Shown here one piece after another: positions 45,490 through 59,315 of a stretch of DNA of 64,000 bases. Source of the DNA: Ophthalmolycus amberensis. Lineage: Eukaryota > Chordata > Actinopteri > Perciformes > Zoarcidae. Location: positions 2,108,001 through 2,172,000 of the forward strand of contig JAFEUB010000735.1 of assembly GCA_024529925.1 (NCBI GenBank), written 5' to 3'. Position 1 is the first letter of the stretch. Each line of letters opens with the position of its first letter. The position numbers were made by a program, and so were the translations under genes. The notes below the pieces were generated by a model. The model worked only from the letters and a program-made list of their open reading frames with translations. It made no database searches and was not told the origin of the DNA.

Positions 45490-47012
45490 GAAGCTCCACC
45501 TGCATCCTGGATCCTATCCCATCTAACCTGGTCAAGGACTGTCTCCCAGCCATCTCACCACTCATCACAGTCATCATCAACTCCTCCCTCAGCTCCGGTT
45601 CAGTCCCCGACACACTTAAACTGGCTGCTGTCACCCCCATCCTCAAAAAACCTGGACTTGACCCTGACACCATGAGCAATTTCCGTCCCATTTCCAATCT
45701 TCCCTGTCTGTCAAAAATACTGGAACGCATTGTCGCCACACAACTCAAAGCCCACCTCATCTCCAACGATCTGTTCGAGCCATTTCAATCTGGTTTCCGC
45801 TCACAGCACAGCACTGAAACAGCCCTCCTTAAAGTCACCAACGACCTCCTCCTCTCCTCAGACGCTGGTCACCTCAACATTCTCATCCTCCTCGACCTCA
45901 CCACAGCTTTTGACACCATCAACCACAACATCCTTCTCTCCCGCCTCGAATCCTCCCTCAACATCACCGGAACTGCTCTCTCCTGGATTAAATCATATCT
46001 CACAAATAGACAACAGTTCATCAGTATCAACAACTGCACCTCCTCCACTGCTCCTCTGTCTCAAGGCGTCCCCCAGGGTTCGGTGCTTGGTCCTCTTCTG
46101 TTCATCCTCTACTTGCTCCCTCTTGGTAACATCATACGTCAACATGGACTTCACTTTCACTGTTACGCCGATGATGTCCAACTCTACATCTCCACAAAAG
46201 CCATCACCACTGCTACTCACTCCACTCTCACCAACTGCCTCACTGACATTAAATCATGGATGCAAACCAACTTCCTCAAACTGAACTGTGATAAATCTGA
46301 CATGATCATCATCGGTCCCAAATCCCTCACTAAAACCTGTCACAACTTCTGCCTCACCATCGACAACTCCACTCTGTCTCCCTCCCCACACATCCGCAAC
46401 CTTGGAGTCATATTTGACAGCAACCTCTCCTTTGAACACCACGTCAAACAAATCACCAGAACTGCCTTTTTCCACTTAAAAAACATCGCCCGTCTCCGCC
46501 CATCACTCTCCTCATCTGCTGCTGAAACTCTGATCCACGCCTTCATCACCTCCAGAATTGACTACTGCAACAGCATTCTTTACGGCACATCATCCAAAAT
46601 CCTAAATAAACTCCAGTACATCCAGAACTCTGCTGCTCGCCTGCTCACCCACACCCGCTCCCGTGACCACATCACCCCTGTTCTCCAGAACCTCCACTGG
46701 CTCCCGGTCCCACAACGGATCCAATACAAAATCCTTCTCCTCACTCACAAAGCCCTCCACAATCAGGCCCCCTCCTACCTCACCGACCTGCTTCACCACC
46801 ACACTCCATCCCGCCGGCTCCGCTCCTCTGATGCCAACCTCCTGTCCCTTCCACTCAGGACCAAGTACCGGACATGGGGCGACAGAGCCTTCTCCATATC
46901 TGCCCCCTCCCTCTGGAACTCTCTCCCCAAAAACATCCGAGATTGCACTGACCTTTCCACATTCAAATCACAAATCAAAACTCACCTGTTCAAAACTGCT
47001 TTTAATGTGTGA
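45450..47012 (+). pseudogene. LINE ORF2 3' part: reverse transcriptase, open to its natural end
   Basis: The 520-codon open frame includes LDPIPSNLVKDCLP, NFRPISNLPCLSKILERI, LLDLTTAFDTINHNIL (first catalytic Asp), LSQGVPQGSVLGPLLF, HCYADDVQLY (catalytic YADD) and the C-terminal APSLWNSLP...KTHLFKTAFNV. All these motifs are intact. It lies in a different frame from the endonuclease part and has no start of its own (the upstream codons read through), so the break near 45400 probably inactivates the element. Confidence 0.85.
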
Positions 47013-47728
47013 CTATTATTGTGTACTTTGTTTTTAGTGTATTGTTTTTATATATGATGATTTTAATGTAAAGTGTCTTTGAGTGTCATGAAAAGCGCTA
47101 TATAAATAAAATGTATTATTGTATTATTATTATTATTATTACTCTATCACACGTGTGGTCCAGGGGTGGCAGTGGTTTGTCTCCATCCAGCTCTAAAAGG
47201 ACAACTGACAGCAGCCCAGAGAGTAACAAAGAAACTGGACAGCAACAAGTTAATAATTGGTTAACAGAGGTCACAGCAAAATATGACAACAAGGACACTC
47301 TCTGAGCAAGCATTTGAATATTTTAAGTTGACTATTGACCTTATAAACAGCACTTGACAAAACCACAACCTCATCTTTTGATCTCCATTTTTTTTTAATG
47401 AACCAGTAGTCCTCCAAGAAAAAATTTGAGGTTTGAACATCTATATTTCCACCACAGCTGTGCTGCCTCATCTGCGGAGGAAGATCACAAGCTCCAGAAC
47501 AATTCCAGTTTTTTTCTATGTTAGTGAAGAGTTTACCCACTCTGTGATACAGATACAAACTCTCCCCTCAACCACACATCTTGAATAGTGTGATGCAACA
47601 ACTTAACATGGGAGGAAACAATAGAAGCCAATAAGTAATCTGGGGTATCTTTGCAATTGGCAACAAGTATTACAGATAAAGGTGCAATCCTCTATAAAAA
47701 CATGTTTGGAGTTTAACAACAGAAAATG

Positions 47729-47752
47729 CCCCCCCCCCCCCCCCCCCCCCCC
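47729..47752. repeat. C24 homopolymer
   Basis: A single run of 24 C. Confidence 0.92.
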
Positions 47753-48006
47753 TGTATTTGTGAAGTAGGGATTGCCTTATCAATATTTGAGGGGCAAGCT
47801 GAGAAATGTATGGGTTCACCGACACAGTGACCATGTAGACGAGTGGGGCCTTGCCACTATAGTCTCTTCAGACTTCAGGGGCTTCAAGTGGGAATGCTCG
47901 TATATAATGTTAGTGCAGTGTGCTTGTGTGTTTTGGGGGAGGGTCAGGAGGCTTGAGGCAGTGATCAGTGCTTCTGTGCATATTGCAAGACTTTGCATTA
48001 TATATG

Positions 48007-48008
<2 letters not shown>

Positions 48009-48066
<58 letters not shown>

Positions 48067-48072
48067 CGTGTG
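48009..48072. repeat. GT microsatellite
   Basis: About 26 pure TG units followed by TGCGTGCGTG. Confidence 0.92.
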
Positions 48073-51000
48073 AGATTGTGCACACATGGTATATTGTATT
48101 ACAGGTCACAGCATCCAATCTTCCTCCCTTCACTCTTCTGTCCAATGAGACCCCCACTCTGTTCCTCCACCAGGCTTATCTTGCCCAGCCGTTCATTCTT
48201 GAGAGAAGCAGCGTTTGGCAGAAAGAGACATCTGCTCAGTGAGAGAATGCCCTAATTATTCATGACCATTTAACCATTCAGGATTTGGTCTGCGCGGCAT
48301 ATGTGGCGTTTCTCATAAGTGCGCGTCAGCCACACTTGTTAATGGCAGTTTCATTACTGTTGTTTTATCATTCTGTACCTCCGAATCATCGCAGAACACA
48401 GACCGCAATCATTTTGTTCCAGTTGTTTGTTATTATAATTCAAGACTGGTGTTTCTTGAAAAAAGAAAAAAGCAACAAAAGAATGGGAATGGTGTGTTTT
48501 CTCTCCCTTTATTTTATTTTTTTATTTCGTGTGTTTTTCCTTGTAATTCACTGCAGTTTGGACGTCTGTTCTCTAACCTGTGTGACATCACACTGATACA
48601 TCTATTGTAAGGCGGCCCTATGTCTTTTCTCAGATGTGTCCAGGGAGAGCTCTCGAGGGGGGATTTTAGACCCACACGAACACAAACAAATGCCCAAATA
48701 GCTTAAAATTTAGTTTTGCATCTGACTAGACTTCTCGTGCTCTTTCTCTGTCTTTCTCCTCACCCTCCCTCTCCCCTCATCTGTTTGTCCTTATCATAAC
48801 AAAACCTTGTCACCACGGTAGCTGTGGCCACGTAAATCAGCCCGGCCGGCATCATCTGTTCCCAGCTGTTTACCTCCAGCCAAACAAAGGAGTCTGCCTT
48901 TTTGTTGTCGCTGGGGTGGAGTGCTGCGTCGGCTGAGGGCTGTTATTCAACAGCGCACGCTGCTATCAGCCCCCTCTCTGAAAAGGCCAATTCAACACAG
49001 GGAATCAATGGATATGAGGAAAGGAGGGAAGATGTCAATGTGGGGGTTGTTGGACACTTAGAAACTATAAACAATCCTTCTTTCCCAAAGGAGCCTCGGC
49101 AGACGGGGCACAAAGGAGGCACATCACAAGCGAACGTGAAAAGCAAATAAATAGTTGCTCATCCCCTCTGTTCTCAGCTCAGGTGTATGCAGGAGCTGTT
49201 CTCCGGGGAGGAGGGGGTTCAGTTTGTGTCTCCAGAGGAGCCTTGGCAAGCGTCGGTAGGAGCTGAGAGGTCTCGTTTGCATCTGCAAATGAGACAGAAC
49301 CCGGCTGGCCCATGTCACCTTGGCAACAGGCCATCAGCACCTCCCTCTCTGCTATATTAGCAGCCATGGTTGTCTGTCTGCTTGTCAGTCTGCACCCTGC
49401 CTCCCTCCATCCCTCCGCTGCGGGTTTCATCGCCGCAACAGCAGCAGTAGCAGTATCCTGTGTACCTGACTAGACCCATTGGGTTAAGCATCTCCCTAAA
49501 TCTTTCATTGAGACCGTCGGATAAAGACAAAAACAGCGTTATAAAAGATAAATGCCCTATAGGCTGTTGTGAGTGTCCCGGTGAATCCGACTCAAAGCAA
49601 GGAATTGGCAGCGGTAACATGCTGTGGTCATGAAATTTACATGGTGTGCCTGTGCCAAGTGATGGGGAGGCTGGCAGCCTGGGTTCTTCAGTTTTTTTTT
49701 GGGATAATGTGTGCGGTTGATCAATTAAGTGGCAGCCAACAAGTTGCATAGAGATGCTGTGCAAGACTGAAGAAGCTTACAGAGCTAACTCAGCTTTTCA
49801 ATTATCTTCACTATTGATTTTCAGAAGGCTGCTGGTGTGCTGGGTAAATACGCTGCTCAGAGTGAGCTGCTGTGTTAGTGTCATGTGTCAGACAGATCAG
49901 CGACAAAATGTTGCACATCATGTTTCTCTCTTCCTCTTTGGAGAACTATTTTTAAAACACACAGGAATGTCAAATGCTGTCTATCCCAAAATGCTGAGTG
50001 GCCAAGAGTTTGGTGGTCTGTCACCTTTTCCACCTCAATCTTTGTTTTTAGTTTTTTAGTTTTAACTATCAAATTGAACAAAATAATAATGATAAATTAA
50101 ACTGTCTTTCTTTCTTTCTTCTTTCTTCCTTCCATTTTTGCTTTCCTTCTAAGCTTGTGCCTCCCCTCCCCCTCTTATAACCCGCCACAAACTTCCTGTT
50201 TACTCTTGATGCAACTGGAAGAGAAGAGGGGAACAATACTTGGTTTAGGGTTGGCAACTTAAATTTCCTCAAGACATGCAGCACAAGTAGTCGACATTAT
50301 AAAAATCCTCTCTAATCACGCCTCATCAATTCCACTTCAGCATGACCCAAATGCTCGATTGTCGTAATCTTACTGATTAAGCTGCTATATTTTAGTTCAT
50401 GTCAAGATTTCTATCGAACTAGGTGTGCTCGCAGTATTGCACACAGAGTGACAGACGCGTGCCTGCCCTCCCATTCAAGTGATGCAAATGTGATTTCAGT
50501 GGATGGGATCCAAACAATCCAGGCTGTAAGCAATGAAACTCAACTGATGCAACTCTGCTTGACTGGAATTTAACACATGCTTACATCATCACATCCAAAG
50601 TGATATAAAAACCAACATGTGATACATGCACACTGTGCATGCCTACATTGTATGTAAAAAGTGTTGATGAGAATATTGACAATTTTTTGTAAACATTCAG
50701 CGTTTCAATTCGGCATTTTTTTCACTGTAAGAATCTTTGCAAATAAAATACATGGCTCCTTTTGTAAGAAACATGAATACCGACTACAGATAGTTTCTCT
50801 TTAATGTAAATCAATCCATATGATGTAACATGCATGTCTCTGTAACTGCTGTTGTGTAGTAGAAGAAACTCAGCACTAATGCATTTTTCACAGCTTATGG
50901 GCTGTAGAACATTTTACGTCCCTAAAAACAGTATGCCATTACTGAGCTTCTCAGTCTACAGTTTCACCTTTTTAACATATACGTGGTCGTGACACTAAAA

Positions 51001-53224
51001 TGATAATTGAGCCTGGGTGTAATACTTAGATGTTAATGTGACCTCTTTGGTTATTCGCGTAAAAACAATCCAACACCTCTTGACCTTTTGAGGCTGTGAA
51101 TGCGGCATGCTTATGTTTGGCTTGGCGGCCAGTGTAACGCTAGCCCCAGCGCTGCAGCCATAGGGTGTGTAACTTAATCACATCCGGTGTGATTGGCAAC
51201 ACTGATGAATGTCCACTTTGTTTGCACGGCTCATTCACCCCCACCCCTCAGGTTGGATGCAACCAAGACGAAATCTAATTAAACAAGAACACCGATGCTC
51301 CCTGCCCCCAATGCTATCCCATCAGCGCTGAGGGAGTCACGGCCCCTGTGAATACTGTGGCATAGTATCAATCCTTTTGTCTTCTGTAACTCATAAGGAT
51401 CAGTGCTCCCACATGTGTGACCCATTTTTCAGACATCCTGTAGGCAATGAGCCACACCTCCGGCTGCCTCGTCTGATTTTTCATCACAGGTCACAGCACT
51501 TTTTTATGTGTCCTGTTGATTGAAGCCATTCCAGGGCTCATTGACTCTTTGTCATTGTGGTAACATCGTCTTTCGTCATGAGGTTAAATTGGAATTGGAT
51601 CAATGCAGAGTGAAGTAGTGAAAGGGGTAAAGAGGGTTCATGTGTCCTTTTCCTTTCCAATACAATGTCCTATTCTTATGGAGGCTGTGCCCTTGTTGGA
51701 AATAATCCATAGTATTCTAGTGTGGCTCACATATCCTGGTTTGTGAGATATAATATATAATAAAAACATGTATTATTAGTGTTACATAACTAAGAAGGTA
51801 TGCCATTGTTGGAGAATAAGAAACAACACTACACAGTCAAGTCTGATATAAATACTTATTGTCCCTCTCGTTCTATGAAAATATGTGTTATTATAAAGAG
51901 TGAAATTATTCACTCCATGTCAATAATCTCTGATAACATGAATTACAAAAGCAATTGCACACAAGTCACAGCAAAGATCTAGATATACTGTGGAATATTT
52001 TTGTGACTTAAACTTACCTGCACCAAATATGTACAGTATACTCCGTGTGCAGCAAAGGTTTTTTCATTTACTTCATCGGGAAAAAAGTATTAACCTTTAA
52101 CCTTTGCAGCACAGTCCAATTCTCATCTTTTAACCCATATGCTCGGTATAGTCCAACAGTCTTCTATTCTTTTAAAATATAGATTAATACCCTGCTTCTG
52201 AATGTTCAAGCGACTACCTCTTGCTCCTCCATTGGTTAGAACCTGGCTATCTTAGTTAGCCTGATTCATTTGCCTCCTCCTCCTCCTTTTACTTCTGCCT
52301 TCACGCCTCAAAAATGATAAAACTGGTGTTCATTTGGGAAGATTATCTAAAAATACGTCATCCCTGCAACACCTATATTCATTGTAGTAGAAGTTCACTG
52401 ACTTGCCTCAAGACAACCAGTGCTCCTTACCAATGGAAGAGCATGAGCAATGCTTGTACCTGCTTGTCAGCTCAAAACATGTATATTTTGAATGTACTGA
52501 AGATGCAGATTGACAGGGGAGAAGCGGCTGCCACTTTTGCACACTGCTGAGCTGAGAGCAGTAGAGTACTATCCAACAATAGAGCCAGTGGAAGCACATA
52601 GAGCAGAAAAACAAGCTGGTAGCTTGCTGCTCTTGTTCAGTCACTTGACCTACGTGGCATCGGTGATAGGTTTACTGTGAGAGCTTTGTCTATGTAGACA
52701 AGGTTAGCCTGTAGAGGACTGGCTTTGTAATGCTGTTAAAGTCTAGATGAAATAAAAAATGCCCTTATAACCCTTTTAGATCACATTCACGGTCATATTG
52801 TGCACTAAAAAAAACCGAAACTTTATTTCACTCATCATATTCAATCAAATGCAAAGGATTTTATTTCAATCCCTCGTGTAATTTTACCCCGTTCAAATAT
52901 TCTGTTTCATTGGGGAAGACTTACAGTACAGAAGCTAAAGATGCTCTGACTTTCGGTTCACTGGTACTTTCACTGCTACTTATTTTCATTTGGAAAAGTC
53001 ATCATAAATGACTGCAGCTCTAGTACCAGAAACTGCTGCCATCTCTTTTAAAGCAGAGGTATATCCCAGCATGCTTGCTTCCAAGGCATTGAGATCAATG
53101 GTTGTTGACAATGGTGACCAAGCTGTGGCATGCTAAGTACCTCATGAATCAAATGAAGACATCCCACGCCATATTGTTGTCCAGGAACTAAATATAAGAG
53201 TCATCTCCATTTATTTACAAGGCT

Positions 53225-53600
53225 CATTGTGTCTGACGAAGTATACCAGGCTGTTCTCGTACAGCGTTCGTAGCTATACCAGTTGATGTGTAATCCACGT
53301 AATTGTGAACCAGGAAGTATAAGGACTGGACTTTCACCCAGGAGATCATTGTTCATGTCCTGTGTGAAACCAGAAGTCATTGTTGATTTATTCGTCACCT
53401 AACTTCCGTACTCAAGTAACGCCACTTCCGAATTGTTATTGCAACCCAAACCACATTCTTTTCCTAAACCTAACCAAGTTGTTTCCTGTAATGATGGAAG
53501 TTTATTTTAAAAAGACGAGTAATTCACGTGTTGCAGGACAATTGTAGGAGAACACATACCCCTGTTATAGGGTATGTTGAGTAAACATGCACATTTCAGG
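53225..53600. repeat. Probable dispersed teleost repeat
   Basis: Text such as CACTTCCGAATTGTTATTGC, CAACCCAAACCACATTC and TTCCTAAACCTAACCAAG matches what I recall of an abundant spiny-rayed fish repeat. It has no coding capacity. The limits are approximate and the class is unknown. Confidence 0.5.
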
Positions 53601-56600
53601 GTGGTGAATGATGGCTAGTTTATACAAACCTGTTAGAGAGTGAGGCCTTTGTGATATACAAATACACATTTCAACACACAGATCATTTCTTTTATGCATA
53701 TAATGTAAGTATCTCACCATCAAGTGAGATATTGTGACAAAAAGCAGGTGCTGTCAAACTGAATAGAATAGGGTGATAATGGGCTGAGAAAAACATCACC
53801 GAAAGACGTACAAATAGGTCGATGCGAGGGTCAACAACAACATAGTCTTTGTTTGCCATATAATTATGCTGTGAAAACTTATTTCATGCACAAATCATTC
53901 TCCAAAATGTCCTTGGAAGACTGCAGTGAGTCTGGATGACAATAACAAAGTAATGCTTGCTGATAAGGAGCAGCAAAGAAGTGAAAGCCTGAAGGTCAGT
54001 GCTGGTTGTGCTGGGAGCTCCCAGAGCGCCAAGGATTCTGCTGACATCCGCCGTCTTTGTTCTGCGTAATTGGCTAAAAGACTGAGCAACTATATTTACA
54101 CATCCCCCCCAAAGAACATTAATTACAAACTGAGAGAAAAAGAAGTATCATCATTTCGCTGGTAGCTGCACATATGAATGCTTATTAGGGATGGTAGATA
54201 ATATACTTTCTCTGGTACCATTTAAAATCATATACAGGATTCAGACTGCTTAAATAAGCTTAATAAGCATGGATGTTCACTTATGTGCTTGAGACGGTAT
54301 TCATTTGCAGAAAGCTGATGTGTTCTTTACAAGACATAATAACCCACTCGACACATGTAAGGTGGCAGATAAGGCTTTAGTCTTCTCTATCTACTTTCAT
54401 TGCAGGTGACGGTTTACTGTGTTTTCCTAAATAGCCTCTTGACAATCTTTGAAAAGAAATGTTGCATTCACCTGTGGAGTATACAGAGAGATCGAATCGG
54501 TGATGTAAATATCAGTATGAAAGAGAGTAATGAAGAATCATGGTCTATTCAGGCAATGAAACAGCTTATGACTGAATACCTGCAGAACATTCCCATCCGC
54601 CTTTATATGTACTTTATGTTTAAGTGCTCATTAGCAAACGTTACATGCTTACACACTGAACTTAGATGGTGAACATGGTAAACATTATGCCGGCTAAACA
54701 TCAGCATGTTGGTATTGTCATTGTGAGCATGTTAGTACACTGAGTCAGCGTTTAGTTCAAGGCACCGCTGTGCAGCCTCACAGAGTCACTAGTATGACTG
54801 TAGTCCCTTAATGTTGTTGCAGCACCAAACCACTGACATAAAGCCCTCATGGTTTACATAGATCATTTATATGCAGCCAAACTCAAAATTGCTGTCTTGA
54901 AAGGAGTTGTTGTTTCATTTGCAGGGATAAACTAGAACCCCACCCAACAACAAAATAAACCCAGAAGGCCAGATATATCAATAACATATGCTTTAGTTTA
55001 CATTGTTATTGTTTGTATTTGCATGCGTGTTGAGAAAATCTCTCAAGGCTGAATGAAGATTTACAAGGATATAGTAAAACTGACTTTTAGGCTTTTTTAT
55101 TGTACCATGTTTAACAGTACCTAAAACAGACACATCCCTCATTATGTGCTTGCACATCAGTCGGTCACATGAGTAGCTTAGCCCAAAGTAAGACCTCACC
55201 TTTTGACTTTTTGTGAACAGAATCATTTTGTTGGGGTGTGCTGTAGTTGTGACTCTGACATTTACTTTGAAACAGCAATATTATTTTTTTTTTTAGGCAT
55301 TCCACTACTGGGGGTGCTTGTTAACCACTTCCTGTTATTGTCTATCACAGGAAGTGGATGGCCACTACATTGCAGAAGTTCAATCGCAGACTTTCAATTT
55401 TCCTGTGTGTGTTCATATTTTGCAACAGGATAGGCACAAATTACCCAACACATTCTCGGATACCGGAAAAAGATATATATCTATACAGACCAAGCCTCCA
55501 GGAAGAGCACCAGGCTTTGAAGCAAATTGTACATAGTGGCCAAACCGTGGAATTACAACTTCAGGGTTCGCCATGTGATGCCATTGGACCCAAAAATACT
55601 TTTTCCCATAGACATTTATTAAATTACTTACTTACACAAGAGAATTCTGTAAATGAGCAGATCAACTTCCTAGTACGAACATTTGAATAGCCCTTATGTA
55701 AATTATTAGTTCCTCAAAGATAAAAAAACAATCCCGAATAGCCGAATCCAGAGTAATTTTCCTCCCTCCGTTCATGTGAATACAACCAAAACCAAGGGCT
55801 TGGTTGTGGGGTTAAAGAAAACGCTAGTCCGCTTGCTTTATGAACGCATAGATACAAAAGATCACCGGAAGATGAAGGTCATTTTACCAGAAGTCAAACT
55901 TTTCACGCGCCACGTATACCACTTTCATGGGATTGAACGGCGCCCCGTCTCCAATGCTGTATCCAGTTCTCTTTATGCATCCATGGTCCAGACCAAAAAG
56001 CTAAGCAAACAAAATGTGACCACTGTCATTGTAAACAAGTGCAACTATTTATTATGTGCAAACAGGGCCAATTTGCCAAAATACCTCACTCAGTATTATA
56101 CTAACCATTTGTGCATCAAAAGCAGCAGAGTGAGGTAATGCACTGCCCACAGCAGCTTTAATCAGTATCACAGTTAATTTTACTATAATACATTTAGAAA
56201 AGATCCATTAGAGTATATTTTCAAAAGGCACTTGATTAAGTATAGTGCTGTGTGAGAAATACAATGGGAGCTCTTGACCAGAGAGCAAGGAAACTAGCAA
56301 GGGAATCATGATAAATGGCAGCGGGGAGGCGAACAATCTGGCTCATCGAGCTATTTGTCTGATACTTCACACTGGAATTGTCATGAAATACTACACAGAA
56401 GGGTTAGCAATACAGCAGTTTGGATGATGTGACAATATTGTTTGCAGCAGCAAGACACATGTGACTTATAAACGTGACTGAAAAAGACCTTGTAAGGCCT
56501 TTAGCTGCTATAGGGACTTGAAAATCAAATCTGTAAAAGTGATATATGACATATTGAGACCACATTCCTTCACTTAATGGCCCTCCTGCCACAGAGAATG

Positions 56601-56689
56601 ACATACCTCAGCAGGTAAGGAACATTTAGCATTTTCTTTAGGCTTTATAAATGATTTCTGAAGCAGGGTTCGGGTCATTTTGCATAATA

Positions 56690-56870
56690 ATTAGCCATGT
56701 GCTTCTGTTCGTTGCATGTAGAGTTTGTATTTTCGGAGCAATGGGTCTTTGTAACAATGGGAGTTTGTGTTTGGGATAACGCGCTGTTGGACAAATGGCC
56801 TTTCGGTCCAATGGGACATTTTTCAGACTATTGGGGATTCGGAATACTGGGCTGTCGGAACAATGGCATG
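56690..56870. repeat. Degenerate short repeats with CAATGGG core
   Basis: The motif (CGGA)-CAATGG-(G) recurs with spacers: GGAGCAATGGG, GTAACAATGGG, GGACAAATGG, GGTCCAATGGG, GGAATACTGGG, GGAACAATGG. Spacing is about 18-45 bp. It looks like a decayed tandem array. Confidence 0.55.
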
Positions 56871-57671
56871 GCACCAAGCCCGGCCTAAAAGATGTGAATA
56901 CACAAGCCAGCTTGTTCAGGTCATATCCCTCACCAGCCAAAGCTTTTCATTAATTGTATGGAAGATATACTGTAGAGAATTTCTACATTGAATTTATTAT
57001 GTATGCACAGATGTTTCAGAGAATGTATGGTCATGAAGATTTGCATGTAAGTCATGCAAATGTATTGTTAAGAACGTGTATGAACCCTGAAAGCAGAGCA
57101 ATTGGGAATTACAGGAGCACAAGTGATAAATCCTATTCACAGGCATTGTTGCATCTTGTCTGATGTTTGTCAAATTACATCATGCTATGCTTTGCAAATC
57201 TTTGAGTTTATAACGTGTGACTAGTGCGGATTATTATTTGGAGTAACCAAGAGCGGTGATGCAACTGAATGCAACCACCCAATCGTTTCCCATGGAGCAT
57301 GTTTTTGTACCCCTCTCCTATTTGTCTTAAATCCACATTGTGGTTTTTTTTGTTTGGGTTGTAAAGCTTCAACCTCATGCCTGAAACCTATTGACACAGG
57401 TGCCAATCATATATTCATTTTTTTTTTTCCATCTGGATATGGAGCCTATTATTCTATAACCCCAGATACTGGTTAAAGGAGACAGAAGAAACTGACAGAG
57501 GGGTACAAGTGCAAGCGTAAGGAAAGAAGAAAAACAGTTCTTGCTGAGGAGGATGGGGATTTGGCTGATGTAATTGAGATAGAATGAGATGGTATCAGCA
57601 CTGGGGTCGCCATGAATAAACAGAGGGAGGGCACTGAGGACAATTGAGTGTGTGAAGGAGAAAGAGGCCAA

Positions 57672-57674
<3 letters not shown>

Positions 57675-57710
<36 letters not shown>

Positions 57711-57736
57711 TGCGTGTGTGTGTGTGCGTGCGTGTG
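57675..57736. repeat. TG microsatellite with TGCG interruptions
   Basis: About 30 dinucleotide units interrupted by CGCGTGCG and GCGTGCG. Confidence 0.9.
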
Positions 57737-59023
57737 TAAGTGGAAGCATTCTCCTATATGCCTTTGAGCATACGTGTAGCTTGCATGCATGCCCATGTCC
57801 GTGTGTGTGTGCGTGAGGATCATCGTTGTGGTGGGGGGAGGGGAAGCCTTCGCTTTAAGCCCTGGAACTGACTGACTAGCGCTGGCTGTGTTTGTGCAGC
57901 ACGGAATAAAGACCTCGCTCTCGTGAAATACCCAGGGGACCGTCACCTACACAAAACACCATCACACGCAACATTGTCCTCTCTTTGTCTCGCCCACACG
58001 TCTATCTCCCGAATGAATTTTCTCAAACTCCATGCACTCATGCACTCACTTATCACAGAACCATCATCCACGTCAACAATCAACAGCTAGCACACGACAT
58101 AAACTGACAGCCAAAGGGTGCGATCATGAGAGGAACACTTTGTGAATATGGAGAGCAGATGCAGATCATTAAGTATTTGCAAATAAATAATGCATTTTTC
58201 ACAACATGCTTGGAGTATCAGATGGGTTGAGTTTACACATCTTCACAAGACAAACTGTTTCAGGGAATCCTTCAAAAGTGCTTGAATTTACTTTAAGATA
58301 CATCTGTGCAACATGTGAATTGGGCTCAAAGATCCTGCTGCTTGCCAAACAGGAGGCATATGTGATATTAGTGAAAGAAATTTAACATATGGCCTTTATC
58401 GAACCTGGGGTTTCTGGGTTGTAATGGGTGGGACAAACTGCCTGGCTCTGGCAGTGCAGATTTAGTTACTGTTCCCCTCCCCCAAAGGCTAAAGTCTTCT
58501 GGGATGAGTAGAGTTGTAATGTACACAACATTTGAGATACGAGAGATGGTATCGAAACAAGATTTTGCTCACAAACAGCTTCAGTATTTCCTGTATAATT
58601 AAAATGGACGAGATGATGATAAATGAACTGCAGGTCACATGCCATGTTTCCGATACACATGTAGATCCTCTGATGGCATCACACACCCTCAGTAGTGTGA
58701 AAGAAATGGTATTTTGTCCATTTTTGCAATACTTTTTAAATATGAGCAAGTATTGAAAGAGTGTTTTCCCTGGACATTTTGAGATACATTTTTGCTAAGC
58801 TGTAAATGAGAACATTGCTACCATTCTTATATCTGTCTATTTAAGTATGAAGCTATGTAGAGTAATAAGACAAATAGCTTAGCTTAGCAAAACGACTGGA
58901 AACAGTCTCTAAAACCTCTAAAGCAGAAGTGTAAAAATGACAAGTCGCGGTTTTATAGGGAGTTCAGTGTTAAGTGCAGGTACAGTCTCAGAAGAAATAC
59001 ATTCTAAAAAATGTTTGAACATG

Positions 59024-59315
59024 TTCTGGGCAATATTGCCAAAATATTATATCCCAATAAAGGTAATTTCATATCTCGATAACAATATATATAACAATAT
59101 AACATGTTTTCTGGTAATTCAAAAAATACATTATCTTTATGAAATAATATATATTGAGAAATGAAAAGTACTGTGTATTTTCTCATTTAATTTAGGGCAA
59201 AATGATTTGAGTTAGTATGTGCTTGTTATTTTCAAGTCAGACAACTTAATTGTATCAATCAATGTATGATTTCATTGTGATTTGACTCCATTGAGAGATT
59301 TATTGGCCAGCCCTA
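59024..59315. mobile_element. Probable MITE-like element, decayed ends
   Basis: It starts CTGGGCAATATTGCCAAAAT and ends TTGGCCAGCCCTA, which are partial inverted copies. The interior (ACTGTGTATTTTCTCATTTA; GGGCAAAATGATTTGAG) matches a common fish element as I recall it. The left terminus is degraded, so no target duplication can be read. Confidence 0.5.

Larger units (their letters stand above)
43430..47141 (+). mobile_element. L2-like LINE retrotransposon, near full length, damaged
   Basis: It contains an apurinic-like endonuclease region followed by a reverse transcriptase, in the order of L2/CR1-group LINEs. It ends in GAAAAGCGCTATATAAATAAA and a TATT-rich tail (about 47110-47141). The 5' boundary is uncertain; promoter-like GC-rich sequence begins between about 43200 and 43500. 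Breaks seen are an in-frame TAG at 43720, another TAG at 45046, a frame change near a C11 tract at 45398-45408, and a locally shifted segment at about 44366-44420. The long intact RT frame suggests a fairly recent insertion. No target duplication was recognised. Confidence 0.88.
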
